DNA of 43,302 bases from Pseudomonadota bacterium (GCA_963205265.1 CAUJJI010000032.1:1-43302); one strand, 5' to 3'. Counted from the first letter of the stretch, positions 15,798 to 25,758 are shown. Notes: generated from the sequence alone by a model not told the origin. A program made the numbers and translations.

Positions 15798-16055
15798 TCA
15801 GTGATCGCGGCGCTTGAAAAAGCTCTCCGGCGGCCACTTCAGGACCTTGTAGACGTAGACACCGACCAGCAGGAGAGCGATCGCCGCGCCGACGTCGGAA
15901 TAGTTGTTGCCGATATAGTTCGAGATCGCGCAGCCGGCCGCGGGTGCCAGGTATTGCAGGAGGTGATCGCGCGGCGGATCTTCGCTCGAGCGCTGAAGCA
16001 TCAGGACGATCAGCCCGCCGAATGCAATAACCGTGATCCAGTCCCAGAAAGTTTC
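15798..16055 (-). CDS. Exosortase V sorting-system accessory protein
   Basis: An 85-residue membrane protein starting at GTG, with a run of five G five bases upstream. It begins METFWDW and has three predicted helices: residues ~8-24, ~34-48 (APAAGCAISNYIGNN) and ~52-68. Length, start and the APAAGCAI block fit my recollection of the small XrtV sorting-system accessory protein of Sphingomonads. Its location between the PEPxxWA-CTERM gene and the exosortase gene supports this. It is transcribed against its neighbours. Its biochemical role is unknown. A longer frame to 16100 exists but has a poorer start. Confidence 0.75.
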   Translation of the reverse strand, partial: ETFWDWITVIAFGGLIVLMLQRSSEDPPRDHLLQYLAPAAGCAISNYIGNNYSDVGAAIALLLVGVYVYKVLKWPPESFFKRRDH

Positions 16056-16311
16056 CACATGGGCCCCCTGACAGCACTCCGGTCCATTTCGAGCGACCAA
16101 CGCGTTGAAGTTCCTGATGACAAGGAATCTGCAAGCGGTAAACCATTATCTGGCCGTCGGCCGCAAAGGAGCCAGTTCGAGTGAGGGCGAGACTGTCGGG
16201 CAGCGCCGAGCCATCGGTCGAGCGGATCGAGCGCGACCCGCTGCCGCGCATTCTTCCGGCAGCCGCCACTTCCGGATCCGGGGTCTGCGCCGCCGAACTG
16301 GCTGGAATTCA

Positions 16312-17550
16312 GTGACTCCCCTCGTTCCCGGGATCGTTGCATGGCTGCTCGCCGTGCCGGCGGCGACGCTGCTGGGATATTTCGCGCTCGAAACGCTCGT
16401 GGGACTGCCGAAGTCGCGGCAGCGTCCGCTGCCCGCATGGGCCGGCCGGCTCTGCGTGCTGGTGCCGGCGCACGACGAGGCGGCCGGCATCGCGCAAACG
16501 CTCGCCGCGCTGGAGGCGGTGTCGGCGCCCGGTACCGAAATTCTCGTCGTCGCCGACAATTGCCGCGACGACACCGCCGCTATTGCCAGAGCCGCCGGTG
16601 CGGAGGTCGTCGAAAGACACGATTCCAGCCGGCGCGGGAAAGGCTACGCCCTGGCCTGCGGTCGCGACCACCTCGCCGGGCGCCCCGGCGGCCCGCCCGA
16701 TGTCGTCGTGGTGCTCGATGCCGACTGCCGCCTGCTGCCAGCGAGCCTGGAAAGGCTGGGTGCGACGGCGCTGGCCGAAGAGGTGCCGGTCCAGGCCGTC
16801 AACCTCATTCTCGCCGATCTATCCGCGCCGCCCATGGTGCAGATCTCGAGCTTCGCAATGGTCGTCAAGAACCTCTACCGGTCTCGCGGCATGCAGCGGC
16901 TGGGCGGCGCTGCGCTGCTGACCGGGACGGGCATGGCATTTCCTTGGAAGCACATTGCCGCCGCCGATCTTGCGACGGGCGCTCTCGCCGAGGACCTGGC
17001 GCTCGGCATCGAACTCACGCGCAAGGGCCATGTCCCGCAACTCGTCCCCGAAGCGGGCGTGCGCAGCCCTGCAGCGGCGATGAAGGACGCACTGGCCCAG
17101 CGCCGGAGATGGGAGCACGGCTTCCTGGACTCGGTTCGCGCACAGGCGCTGCCGCTGGTGCTCGGCGGCATGAGGCGGCGATCGCTTGCCGAGGTACTGC
17201 TTGGGCTGCATCTGCTGGTACCGCCTTTGGCGATGCTGGTGCTGATTTCCGCACTGTTCCTCCTGCCGGCCGTCCTGGCGACGCTGCTCGGCGACACGCG
17301 AGGACCGCTGATCCTCATGACGATCGCGCTCGCCCTGGCCGCCCTGGCGATCACGCTGGCATGGGTGGGAGAGGGACGACGCTATCTCCGGCTCTCCGCG
17401 GTGGCTCGCGCACCGCTCTACATCCTTTGGAAGCTGCCGATCTACGTGGGCTTTCTCAGGAACTCGCGGGCCGAATGGCAGCGCACCCCACGACCCGCCG
17501 ACAACGGGCGCTCTCTTGAAGAGGGCGACGTTTCGCAAGACGGCCCTTAA
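16312..17550 (+). CDS. Processive-type family 2 glycosyltransferase
   Basis: A 412-residue inner-membrane GT2. A first helix at about residues 4-27 is followed by the catalytic domain: VLVPAHDEAAGI near 50, LVVADNCRDD near 83, the DxD in VLDADCRLL near 135, the AEDLALG acid near 225 and QRRRWEHG near 263 (the QxxRW motif of processive beta-glycosyltransferases). Three more helices follow at about 285-370, and the tail is cytosolic. Such enzymes polymerise or add sugars from nucleotide donors while passing the product to the membrane. The GTG at 16312 is chosen because sequence upstream does not look like protein; the site (GGA) is weak. It precedes exosortase module 1 by 160 bases. Confidence 0.82.
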   Translation: MTPLVPGIVAWLLAVPAATLLGYFALETLVGLPKSRQRPLPAWAGRLCVLVPAHDEAAGIAQTLAALEAVSAPGTEILVVADNCRDDTAAIARAAGAEVVERHDSSRRGKGYALACGRDHLAGRPGGPPDVVVVLDADCRLLPASLERLGATALAEEVPVQAVNLILADLSAPPMVQISSFAMVVKNLYRSRGMQRLGGAALLTGTGMAFPWKHIAAADLATGALAEDLALGIELTRKGHVPQLVPEAGVRSPAAAMKDALAQRRRWEHGFLDSVRAQALPLVLGGMRRRSLAEVLLGLHLLVPPLAMLVLISALFLLPAVLATLLGDTRGPLILMTIALALAALAITLAWVGEGRRYLRLSAVARAPLYILWKLPIYVGFLRNSRAEWQRTPRPADNGRSLEEGDVSQDGP

Positions 17551-17714
17551 CCGATCCCCCCGCGGGTGCACGAATGCGGGACAGAACCGACGCTCCCCCC
17601 ATCCGGGCTTTGCCAAAGGCGACAAGTCGCCCTATGCCCTGCCGTGGAGTTAAGCCAATTGTATAGCCCCCTCCTGCCAAAGCTTGCTGATGCCGTAATG
17701 TCGGTCACCCCACG

Positions 17715-18653
17715 ATGAAACCCATTGCTCATATCGACCCCGATGAAATCGGGTTTGTCGGCGAGCCCGAGGGCACCGCTGGGGCGGACAGGCGCAGGAT
17801 CCCGCCATCGCTGCTTCTGCTGGCACTCGGCGCGGTGGCATTGGCCCTGCCGACCATGATCGACGTGTCCAGGCTCACGTGGAGTACGGATGCGGGCGCG
17901 CACGGGCCGATCGTCCTGCTGACGGGCATCTGGCTGCTGCACAGGGCCTGGCCGTCGGCAAGGCCCCTTGCCGCGCCGCCGCCGGCCTGGCGTGCCGTGC
18001 TGGTCTTCTCGTGCTCTTGCCTGCTGTTCATGCTGGCCCGGCTGACCCAGATCATCGAGCTGGAAGGCTACCTGATGTACGCGACGATGGTCGCGACGGG
18101 ATATGCGCTGATCGGCGGTCGCGCCCTGGCAAGATTGATCTTCCCGATCGTCTATGTGGGCTTCGTCTTCCCGCCGCCCGAGACCGTGATCTACGGCCTG
18201 ACCATGCCCATGAAGATCGCGATCAGCGAAGCGGCGGTCTGGCTTCTGCGCCTGTTCGGGCTGCCCATCGGCGGCACCGGGGTGAGCATTCAGATCGGGC
18301 AATACGAACTTCTCGTTGCAGCGGCCTGCTCCGGTCTAAATTCGATCGTTTCACTTTCCGCGCTTACGACGTTCTATATCTATGTCCGCCATTTCACCCG
18401 CCTGAAATATGCTGCGACACTCCTGATTTTCGTTGTACCTGTAGCGATCCTGGCCAATTTCATCAGAGTCCTTATCCTCATTCTCCTGACCTACTATGCA
18501 GGCGAAGCGGTCGCGCAAGGCTTTGCACATGATATTGCCGGGATTACCATGTTCGCCCTCGCGCTCGGCCTCATCTTCCTGTTCGACACGCTGCTGGCTC
18601 GCATCTGGCCACAGGATCCCGAACCGCTTCCCGCGTCGGAGGCAAGGGCATGA
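17715..18653 (+). CDS. xrtV: Exosortase V (module 1)
   Basis: A 312-residue polytopic transpeptidase/protease of the exosortase (EpsH) family, with about eight membrane helices. The catalytic triad is visible: C205 in VAAACSGLNS, R251 in NFIRVLILILL and H272 in FAHDIAG. Exosortases cut PEP-CTERM-type signals and probably pass the protein on to the cell surface. The V-type label comes from the Sphingomonad context, the PEPxxWA substrate at 14885 and the accessory protein at 15798. Its stop overlaps the ATG of the EpsI gene (ATGA). A paralogue lies at 35959; both keep all three catalytic residues. The N-terminal ~25 residues are hydrophilic and longer than in the paralogue. Confidence 0.9.
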   Translation: MKPIAHIDPDEIGFVGEPEGTAGADRRRIPPSLLLLALGAVALALPTMIDVSRLTWSTDAGAHGPIVLLTGIWLLHRAWPSARPLAAPPPAWRAVLVFSCSCLLFMLARLTQIIELEGYLMYATMVATGYALIGGRALARLIFPIVYVGFVFPPPETVIYGLTMPMKIAISEAAVWLLRLFGLPIGGTGVSIQIGQYELLVAAACSGLNSIVSLSALTTFYIYVRHFTRLKYAATLLIFVVPVAILANFIRVLILILLTYYAGEAVAQGFAHDIAGITMFALALGLIFLFDTLLARIWPQDPEPLPASEARA

Positions 18654-19339
18654 CCGGCTCCCGGGCGGATCGCGCGACGATCGATCGGCGCCGCTTCATC
18701 CTGGGGGCGGCCATGTGCGGCGCCGCCGGGCTGACCTATGCGCGGATGCCCCATCAGGTCGCACCCGCGATCACCGAGAAGCGCTTCACCAGCCTTGTGC
18801 CCGACCGGGTCGCCGAATGGGAGTTCGAGACGTCGAGCGGCCTGATCCTGCCGCCGCCCGACGCATTGTCCGATCGCCTCTACGACAATCTGGTCACGCG
18901 GATCTATGGAAGCGACCGGCATCCGTCGATCATGCTGGTGGTAGCCTACAACCCTCGCCAGGACGGCGTTCTGCAGATTCACCGTCCCGAGTTCTGCTAC
19001 GGAGCCGGCGGCTTCACCCTGACACCGACCAGGCCGCTCGACATAGCGCTTGGCCCCCAGCGCACGCTGCCGTGCCAGGCCTTTATTGCGCAGGGGCAGT
19101 TCCGCGAGGAGATCGTGACCTACTGGACGCGGGTCGGCGAGGCGTTCCCCCGTTCCTGGCGCGAACAGCGCCTCTCGGTGGCGCGCGCCAATCTTCTCGG
19201 CTTCATACCCGACGGTATCCTTGTCCGCGTATCGGTCATCGGCAACGACCTTCAGGAAAGCCTCCCCTCGATCCAGCGATTCATTGCCAGCTTGAACATT
19301 TCCTCCCAACCAGAGTTTCGGCGCCTTCTGTTTGGATGA
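18650..19339 (+). CDS. EpsI-family exosortase-associated protein (module 1)
   Basis: A 229-residue periplasmic protein with an N-terminal RRRFILGAA segment resembling a Tat signal, then the EpsI domain. The family motif HRPEFCYGAGGF lies at residues 111-122, and PPPDALSDRLYDNLVTRIY at about 68-86 is shared almost exactly with the second copy at 36849. EpsI proteins always accompany exosortases, sometimes fused to them; their function is not settled. It starts inside the stop codon of the exosortase, so the two should be made together. It ends about 58 bases before the EpsD-type lipoprotein. Confidence 0.88.
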   Translation: MTGSRADRATIDRRRFILGAAMCGAAGLTYARMPHQVAPAITEKRFTSLVPDRVAEWEFETSSGLILPPPDALSDRLYDNLVTRIYGSDRHPSIMLVVAYNPRQDGVLQIHRPEFCYGAGGFTLTPTRPLDIALGPQRTLPCQAFIAQGQFREEIVTYWTRVGEAFPRSWREQRLSVARANLLGFIPDGILVRVSVIGNDLQESLPSIQRFIASLNISSQPEFRRLLFG

Positions 19340-19397
19340 AGGCAGCTGCCGCGCCGACGATTTCCCACTATCGACAACACATCCGGAGAGTCAGAAA

Positions 19398-20285
19398 ATG
19401 CACCAGTCACTTGCAGGGATTGCCTCAGGCACACCGCGGTCCGCAGTCATCGCCGCATGCTCGCTCCTGTTGCTCGCCGCATGCGAAAAGCAGCCGGAAG
19501 GCCAGGTGGTGGCGGTGATGGACGGCCAAGAGATCACTTTGCAGGAGCTCAACCAGGAGCTCTCGGATGCGAATATGCCCAACGCGAGCGACGACAAGGC
19601 AATCCGCAAGAGCGCGCTGCAGAACATCATCGACCGCAAGCTCGTTGCGGACCTGGCTCGCGAGGAAGCCATCGACGAAACCCCGGAATATATCGTCCGC
19701 GAGCAGCGGATGAAGGACAGCCTGCTGATCCAGATGTTCGCCCAGAAGGTCGGTCGCGCGCTGAAGCAGCCCACGCCAGAGCAGGTGAGCCAGTTCATCG
19801 CCCAGAATCCCAACAAGTTCGAACAGCGCGCCCTGTTGCTGGTTGACCAGATCCGACTTTCGATGACCCAGGATCCCGACGTGGTGAATGTCCTGCGCAA
19901 CGCCAAGACCGTGGCCGACGTCGAGCAAATGCTGGCAAGCAAGGGGCTGCGCTTCGAACGTGGGGAAGTGCAATTCGACACTGCCAAACTGCCGCTGGCC
20001 GTTGCCGAGAAGATCCGGTCCTTGCCGGCCGGCGAACCCTTCGTGATCCCCACGGCCACTTCATATACGGTCAACCATGTCACGGCCACGAAGCCGACGC
20101 CGGTTACCGGCGATGCGGCGAAGCCGATCGCACTGGCGGAACTCCAGCAGCGTGCGCTCAAGCAGGAACTGCAGAACCGCATGAATGCCGCTCGCGCGAA
20201 AGCGAAGATCGACTATCAGAAGGGCCTGGAGCCGCCGGCCGCCAGCGCGGCCGCAGGAGCGAGTGCGGCGCCCTCCAAGCAGTGA
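19398..20285 (+). CDS. EpsD-type peptidyl-prolyl isomerase-like lipoprotein (module 1)
   Basis: A 295-residue lipoprotein (lipobox LLAAC near residue 31) of the SurA/EpsD family. The mature part opens with GQVVAVMDGQEITLQELNQE, the SurA N-terminal type of helix-turn, includes a helical IRKSALQNIIDRKLVADLAR block, and ends in an Ala/Lys-rich tail. A parvulin-like PPIase region is short or degenerate. Members are encoded beside exosortases and may chaperone the exported substrate or export machinery in the periplasm. The ATG at 19398 has GGAGAG seven bases upstream; an earlier in-frame ATG at 19332 overlaps the EpsI stop and lacks a signal sequence at the right place. A paralogue is at 37637. 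Confidence 0.85.
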   Translation: MHQSLAGIASGTPRSAVIAACSLLLLAACEKQPEGQVVAVMDGQEITLQELNQELSDANMPNASDDKAIRKSALQNIIDRKLVADLAREEAIDETPEYIVREQRMKDSLLIQMFAQKVGRALKQPTPEQVSQFIAQNPNKFEQRALLLVDQIRLSMTQDPDVVNVLRNAKTVADVEQMLASKGLRFERGEVQFDTAKLPLAVAEKIRSLPAGEPFVIPTATSYTVNHVTATKPTPVTGDAAKPIALAELQQRALKQELQNRMNAARAKAKIDYQKGLEPPAASAAAGASAAPSKQ

Positions 20286-20574
20286 CAGACCTGCCCAGGG
20301 GGCGCAGCCGTCGCTACGGGCGCATCCGGGCGGAGATGACCGGACTCTCCGGAGAGGCCAGTTCTGCCCTTGCGCGATGGCGGTAAAGCATAGGCGGGGC
20401 GAACGGCGCCGGCCGCTCCCGCCGCAACGCCGGTGGGCGATTTACTTTCGCATGTGATCGAGTCGCGATTCGGAACACTGCCAATGCGCCGCGGCGCAGG
20501 GGGTTGCGTTCCGCATGTCGCCATTGGACAATGTCGGTCGCCCGGGCGGGGCCGATCGGGGGACGCAAGCCGGC

Positions 20575-22197
20575 ATGCTGTTCAATTCGCTTGAGTTCCT
20601 TGTTTTCCTGGCAGTCGTCTATGGGCTCTACCGCGTTCTTCCGTTCCGCGGACAGAACTGGATGCTCCTGGTTGCCAGTTACGTCTTTTACGGCTGGTGG
20701 GACTGGCGCTTTCTCTTCCTGATGATCCTGTCGACATCGGTCGATTTCTGGACGGGTCTGGTGCTGGATCGAGGGCACCTAGCCCGGCGACAGGTCCTCA
20801 TTCCCGCCGCATTCCTCTCTGCCGCCGCGATCCTGTTGATCGGATTTGATTTTTCGGCACTGTTGCACTGGCTGGCCGGAAAGCCGGTTGCGGGACCGCT
20901 GATTTCTTCGGCGATGCCGCAGGTCCTGCTCGGCATACCGCTGTTCGCCGCAGTCGCGGCCACCGGCTACCACATACTCGTCAGGCTTCCGGCCGATCGC
21001 CGCAGGCTTGCCTGCATGATCGTCAGCATCGTCGTCCAGCTGTCGATCCTGGCCGTGTTCAAGTATTTCAATTTCTTCATCGACAGCCTTGTCACCGCCC
21101 TGAACGCGTCCGGCATCGAGGCGACTGCACGGCATTTCGACATCGTCCTGCCGGTCGGCCTCTCGTTCTACACGTTCCAGTCGATGAGCTATGCGATCGA
21201 CATCTATCGGCGGGAAATCAAGCCGACCGATCGCTTCTTCGACTTTGCCCTGTTCGTCGCATTCTTTCCGCAGCTCGTTGCCGGTCCGATCCAGCGCGCC
21301 CATACTCTCCTGCCGCAGATGGCCAGCCCCCGCGTGATCACATTCGATGATTCGATGCGCGGCCTGTTCCTCATCGTCTTCGGGCTGTTCAAGAAGGTTG
21401 CGATTGCCGATGGCATAGCCGCCACCGCCAACCAGGCCTTCGCCATGCCGAACGCGACCTGGGGCACGATCGTTGCCGGAACGCTTGCCTTCGCCGTCCA
21501 GATCTATTGCGATTTCTCGGGGTATTCGGACATCGCCCGTGGCGTGGCCAAGCTGTTTGGCGTCGATCTGATGGTCAATTTCAATCAGCCCTATTTCGCC
21601 AAGTCCCCGCGGGAGTTCTGGCAGCGCTGGCACATCAGCCTTTCGACCTGGCTCAGCGACTACCTCTACAAGTCGCTTGGCGGCAACCGCGGCACCCTTG
21701 CCTTCACCTGTCGCAACCTGATGCTGACGATGCTGCTGGGCGGACTGTGGCATGGCGCCGCCTGGAACTACGTCCTCTGGGGCTTCTATCACGGGACGGT
21801 GCTCTGTGCGCATCGCGTGCTTCGCGAGCGGCTGGGCGCGGCGCGGGACACCGTGGTGAGCGGCACCGCCAAGATCCTCGGGTTCGGGCTGATCACGCTC
21901 TACGGCTGGCTCCTGTTCCGGGCGACCTCGCTCCAGCAGGTGCTGTCCTTCTCGCACACCCTGCTGACCGGCGAGGGAGGACTGACCATCAATACGGCCC
22001 GCCCGGGATTGTCGGCGGCGATCGGCGTGGCACTGCTGGCGGTCTGGGAACTCGCCCAGTACCGCAGCGGCGGCGAGGCGCGCTTCTACCGGCGGCTACC
22101 CGCGCCGGTGATCGGCCTGGCCGCTGCCCTGATGGTGTTCCTGACCCTTATGGGAACGAGCAATGAACCCGCGCAATTCATCTACTTCCAGTTCTGA
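20575..22197 (+). CDS. MBOAT-family O-acyltransferase (AlgI/DltB-like)
   Basis: A 540-residue polytopic enzyme starting MLFNSLEFLVFL, the usual AlgI-type opening. The MBOAT core is clear: DFSGYSDIARGVAKLFG near residue 315, FWQRWHISLSTWLSDYLY near 350, and the catalytic histidine in GGLWHGAAWNY near 390. Family members move an acyl (often acetyl) group across the inner membrane onto a secreted polysaccharide or teichoic acid. The next gene, overlapping its end, is a likely partner. The start is set at 20575 because the residues before it do not match the family; the upstream GGGGGAC is about 11 bases away. It probably O-acetylates the exopolysaccharide. Confidence 0.92.
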   Translation: MLFNSLEFLVFLAVVYGLYRVLPFRGQNWMLLVASYVFYGWWDWRFLFLMILSTSVDFWTGLVLDRGHLARRQVLIPAAFLSAAAILLIGFDFSALLHWLAGKPVAGPLISSAMPQVLLGIPLFAAVAATGYHILVRLPADRRRLACMIVSIVVQLSILAVFKYFNFFIDSLVTALNASGIEATARHFDIVLPVGLSFYTFQSMSYAIDIYRREIKPTDRFFDFALFVAFFPQLVAGPIQRAHTLLPQMASPRVITFDDSMRGLFLIVFGLFKKVAIADGIAATANQAFAMPNATWGTIVAGTLAFAVQIYCDFSGYSDIARGVAKLFGVDLMVNFNQPYFAKSPREFWQRWHISLSTWLSDYLYKSLGGNRGTLAFTCRNLMLTMLLGGLWHGAAWNYVLWGFYHGTVLCAHRVLRERLGAARDTVVSGTAKILGFGLITLYGWLLFRATSLQQVLSFSHTLLTGEGGLTINTARPGLSAAIGVALLAVWELAQYRSGGEARFYRRLPAPVIGLAAALMVFLTLMGTSNEPAQFIYFQF

Positions 22198-23323
22198 GCC
22201 GATCGGCATGCCGAAGCGTAAGGCATTTGCGACGGTGGCATGGACGCTGCTGTGGCTGCTAGCGATCGACTTTGCGGCCAACGTGCTGTTCGCCTATCCC
22301 CGCGATCCGCGAAACACCCAGCCCAATGCGGTTGCCCTTTACTTCGATTACGGCCGCTCGATGGAAGGTCGTCTGCGGCGCGCCACCAGAGCCGATCCCG
22401 CCGCCGCCGCGCCGATCACCCAGGCCGGCTGGTACGAGCCGCTGGTCGCGACCAGGCGCCCGCCCAAGCCGGACGGCGTCGAAGTGACCATCTACGGCAT
22501 GTCGCACGCGATGCGGCTCGCCGACGCCCTGCAGACCGAATCCGACCGCTATTCGGTACGCAGCGTCGGCGCCCCCGGCGCTACGATGAACTGGGCCTAT
22601 GGGGCCTATCTTCGCGACCAGGACAAGGGCTCGTCGAAAGTCGCGATCCTTGCGGTGATGTCTTCGACTCTGCCGATGATCGTCTCGCCCGCGCCGATGG
22701 ATTGGAACACCAGCTTTGCGCTGCCCTATACCGCCGACCGCTTCGTCGCAGGCGATGGCGGCATCGAGAGGCTGCCTCCGCCCTACGACAGCTTCCGCGA
22801 ATACGTTCGGACCCTGGACGACCCGGCCTCATGGGAGCGTGCCAATGCCTGGTTCGCCCGCCACGATCCTTACTACGACCGGTTCCTGGTTAGAGAGACA
22901 TGGCTCGACAACTCGACGATGTTTCGCCTGATTCGCCGGGCCCTGGCGCAGCGGCGGGACCGCGCATTGCGCGATGGCGCACGTGACGGGGCGGGCTTTC
23001 GTCCCGACAGCGAAGCCGTGCGGGTCGCCAACGCGCTGATCGCCGATTTCGCCCGGACGGCACGCGCCAACGGTCAGGTTCCGGTGATATATGCAGTCGA
23101 CAGCATGGGATATGGCGACGATCTCTACAGGGTCATCGCCGGGTCGCTGCAGCGGGAAAAGGTTGCCTATCTTTCGACCCACACGGTAATCGACCCGCAA
23201 GACCCGACCGCCTATCTTGCCGACAGTCACTTCACGGACGAGAACGACCGCCTCCTTGCACGGGCCATGGCGCAAGTGATCGACCGGGCGATGCCTTCCC
23301 CGCCGCGCGCTCCGCGGCCCTAG
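22163..23323 (+). CDS. SGNH-like partner of the O-acyltransferase (AlgJ/AlgX-like)
   Basis: A 386-residue protein with one N-terminal membrane/signal helix (about residues 22-43) and a periplasmic SGNH-hydrolase-like domain. The first block reads [13 protein letters not shown] near residue 110, where Ser of GDS becomes the Ser in MSHA, and a late DSHFTDEN near 353 supplies the Asp-x-His pair. In alginate and similar systems a protein of this kind receives the acyl group from the MBOAT and places it on the polymer. It overlaps the MBOAT gene by 35 bases (start 22163, GGGAACGAG upstream); an ATG at 22208 is a possible later start. Function is inferred from fold and neighbour. Confidence 0.75.
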   Translation: MNPRNSSTSSSEPIGMPKRKAFATVAWTLLWLLAIDFAANVLFAYPRDPRNTQPNAVALYFDYGRSMEGRLRRATRADPAAAAPITQAGWYEPLVATRRPPKPDGVEVTIYGMSHAMRLADALQTESDRYSVRSVGAPGATMNWAYGAYLRDQDKGSSKVAILAVMSSTLPMIVSPAPMDWNTSFALPYTADRFVAGDGGIERLPPPYDSFREYVRTLDDPASWERANAWFARHDPYYDRFLVRETWLDNSTMFRLIRRALAQRRDRALRDGARDGAGFRPDSEAVRVANALIADFARTARANGQVPVIYAVDSMGYGDDLYRVIAGSLQREKVAYLSTHTVIDPQDPTAYLADSHFTDENDRLLARAMAQVIDRAMPSPPRAPRP

Positions 23324-23347
23324 CACTTGAATGCAGGAGTCTGTTTG

Positions 23348-24289
23348 ATGCGAATTCTCGTCACCGGTGGCGCCGGCTTCGTCGGGTCACATTTGTGCGA
23401 CCGGCTTGTCCAACAGGGGCACCAGGTGACGGCACTCGACAACCTGCGCACAGGCAGCCGGCTCAACGTCGCGCATCTAAAGGATAATCGGCTGTTCGAA
23501 TTCGTCGAGGCCGACGTGCAACAAGCGCTCCATGGCGACTACGATCGCATCTATAACCTGGCCTGCCCGGCTTCGCCGCCGCACTACCAGGCCGATCCGA
23601 TCTACACATCGATGACCTGCATAAGCGGCGCCCTGAACGTCCTCGACCTGGCGCGCCGCAACGATTGCCGCGTGCTCCAGGCTTCGACATCGGAGGTCTA
23701 CGGCGATCCGGACATCTCGCCCCAGCCCGAATCGTATCGTGGCAGCGTCAATCCCCACGGGATCCGCGCGTGCTACGACGAAGGCAAGCGCATGGCGGAA
23801 TCGCTGTTCTTCGATCACCATCGGATGCATGGGACGCGGATCAAGGTTGCGCGGATCTTCAACACCTATGGACCGCGCATGGACCCGAACGACGGGCGGG
23901 TGGTATCGAACTTCATCGTCCAGGCCCTGCAGGGCCGGTCGCTGACCCTGTACGGCGACGGCAGCCAGACGCGATCGTTCTGCTATGTCGACGACATGGT
24001 CGAAGGTCTCATGCGGCTGATGGAATCGGACGAGGATGTGCTCGGCCCGATCAACCTCGGCAACGAGGGCGAATTCTCCATGCTCGAGTTGGCGAGCCAG
24101 GTGCTGGAACTGACCCGCTCGCGCGCATCGACCGAGTTCCTGCCCTTGCCGCAGGATGATCCCCGCCAGCGCCGGCCCGACCTGACGCTGGCCCGGACCC
24201 GGCTGGGATGGGAACCGACCGTTGCGCTCCGCGACGGGCTGCGCCGCACCATCGACTATTTCGCGGCCCGCCTTGCCAAGGCGGCCTGA
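23348..24289 (+). CDS. UDP-glucuronate decarboxylase (UDP-xylose synthase type SDR)
   Basis: A 313-residue extended short-chain dehydrogenase. The NAD site [12 protein letters not shown] lies at residues 7-18, the catalytic serine in [10 protein letters not shown] near 115, and Tyr/Lys in ACYDEGKR near 141-148. The sequence around the catalytic Tyr ([14 protein letters not shown]) and [17 protein letters not shown] match the UXS group, which turns UDP-glucuronate into UDP-xylose. The next gene makes UDP-glucuronate, which supports the assignment. AGGAG lies nine bases before the ATG. The polymer is therefore likely to contain xylose or a derived pentose (inference). Confidence 0.88.
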   Translation: MRILVTGGAGFVGSHLCDRLVQQGHQVTALDNLRTGSRLNVAHLKDNRLFEFVEADVQQALHGDYDRIYNLACPASPPHYQADPIYTSMTCISGALNVLDLARRNDCRVLQASTSEVYGDPDISPQPESYRGSVNPHGIRACYDEGKRMAESLFFDHHRMHGTRIKVARIFNTYGPRMDPNDGRVVSNFIVQALQGRSLTLYGDGSQTRSFCYVDDMVEGLMRLMESDEDVLGPINLGNEGEFSMLELASQVLELTRSRASTEFLPLPQDDPRQRRPDLTLARTRLGWEPTVALRDGLRRTIDYFAARLAKAA

Positions 24290-24441
24290 ACGGCACCAGC
24301 GCGGCGACGCCATCGCGCCTCGTCGCGCCGTGATGCTCGGGGGCCCGGCTTGCCGGGCGGACGCGGTTGCGGGCTTCGGCAGATGCGATACATGGCGCTC
24401 GCGCATCAATCGGTCGCAATCGTGAAAGTGAACGGACTAAC

Positions 24442-25758
24442 ATGAAAATCGTCGTCGTCGGATCGGGATATGTCGGCCTGGTTTCGGGTGCGTGTTTCGC
24501 CGACCTGGGCAACACCGTGACCTGTGTCGACAAGGATGCAGCCAAGATCGACCGTCTCGAGGCAGGGGAAATCCCGATCTACGAGCCAGGCCTCGAGGAA
24601 CTGGTGCGCAAGAACGTCGCGGCCGGTCGGCTGTCGTTCTCGACGTCGCTGGCCGGCTCGCTGCAGAGCGTCGACGCGGTGTTCATCGCGGTCGGGACTC
24701 CTTGCCGGGAGTCCGACGGCCATGCCGATCTCAGCTTCGTCCACGCGGCGGCGCGCGAGATCGCCGAGAACCTCTCGGGGCCGACCGTGGTCGTCACCAA
24801 GTCGACCGTGCCGGTCGGCACCGGCGACGCGATCGAGGCGATCTTTCGCGAGCGGCCGGAAACACCGGCGGTATCGGTGGTCTCGAACCCGGAATTTCTG
24901 CGCGAGGGCTGCGCCATCCATGACTTCAATCAGCCCGATCGCATTGTCGTCGGCGCCAACGACGACCTTGGCCGCAAAGTCATGGAGCGGCTCTACAAGC
25001 CCTTGCATACCAACGACGGGCCGTTGCTGATCACGAACCGGCGCACGGCCGAGCTCATCAAATACGCTTCGAACGCCTTCCTCGCCACCAAGATCGCCTT
25101 CATCAACGAAGTGGCAGACCTTTGCGAGAAAGTGGGAGCCGACGTTCAGGACGTTTCGCGCGGGATGGGACTCGACCGGAGAATCGGACCCAAGTTCCTC
25201 GATGCCGGGCCGGGCTACGGCGGATCGTGCTTTCCCAAGGACACCGTCGCCCTGGCGCGTGCCGCCGAGGGGGTCGGGACGCGCATGCAGATCGTCGAGA
25301 CCGTCATCGCCTCCAACGCAGAGCGCAAGCGCGAGATGGGCAAGCGCATCGTCGCGGCACTGGAAGCGGCGGGCGGCAGTTCCAGCGGCAAGCGCGTGGC
25401 GCTGCTCGGGCTGACTTTCAAGCCCGACACCGACGACATGCGCGAATCGCCCTCGATCGACATCGTCGCGGCACTGAAAGCCGGCGGCTGTACAGTGTCC
25501 GCCTATGACCCGGCCGGCGCGCAGGAAGCGCACAAGCATTTCGGAGATACGATCGCCTATTTCAACGATCCCTACGAGGCATGCAGGGGCGCCGACGCGG
25601 TGGCGCTGATCACCGAATGGGGCGAATTCCGCAATCTGGACTTTGCACCGCTGCGCGCGCTGGTCGCCCAGCCGCTGTTCTTCGATTTCCGCAACGTCTT
25701 CGACCCGAAGGCTGCGCAACAGGCCGGCTTCGTCTACCATTCGATCGGGCGGCCGTGA
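24442..25758 (+). CDS. ugd: UDP-glucose 6-dehydrogenase
   Basis: A 438-residue enzyme that oxidises UDP-glucose twice to UDP-glucuronate. The NAD fold starts KIVVVGSGYVGLVSGACFAD. Other signatures are TKSTVPVGTGD near 118, SNPEFLREGCAIHDF near 150, IKYASNAFLATKIAFINE near 205 and the catalytic cysteine in GYGGSCFPKDT near 261, followed by the C-terminal UDP-binding domain (GLTFKPDTDDMRESPS near 330). Length is typical. It follows the UXS-type gene by 152 non-coding bases and feeds it. The chosen ATG matches the family N-terminus; no strong ribosome-binding site is seen. Confidence 0.96.
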   Translation: MKIVVVGSGYVGLVSGACFADLGNTVTCVDKDAAKIDRLEAGEIPIYEPGLEELVRKNVAAGRLSFSTSLAGSLQSVDAVFIAVGTPCRESDGHADLSFVHAAAREIAENLSGPTVVVTKSTVPVGTGDAIEAIFRERPETPAVSVVSNPEFLREGCAIHDFNQPDRIVVGANDDLGRKVMERLYKPLHTNDGPLLITNRRTAELIKYASNAFLATKIAFINEVADLCEKVGADVQDVSRGMGLDRRIGPKFLDAGPGYGGSCFPKDTVALARAAEGVGTRMQIVETVIASNAERKREMGKRIVAALEAAGGSSSGKRVALLGLTFKPDTDDMRESPSIDIVAALKAGGCTVSAYDPAGAQEAHKHFGDTIAYFNDPYEACRGADAVALITEWGEFRNLDFAPLRALVAQPLFFDFRNVFDPKAAQQAGFVYHSIGRP

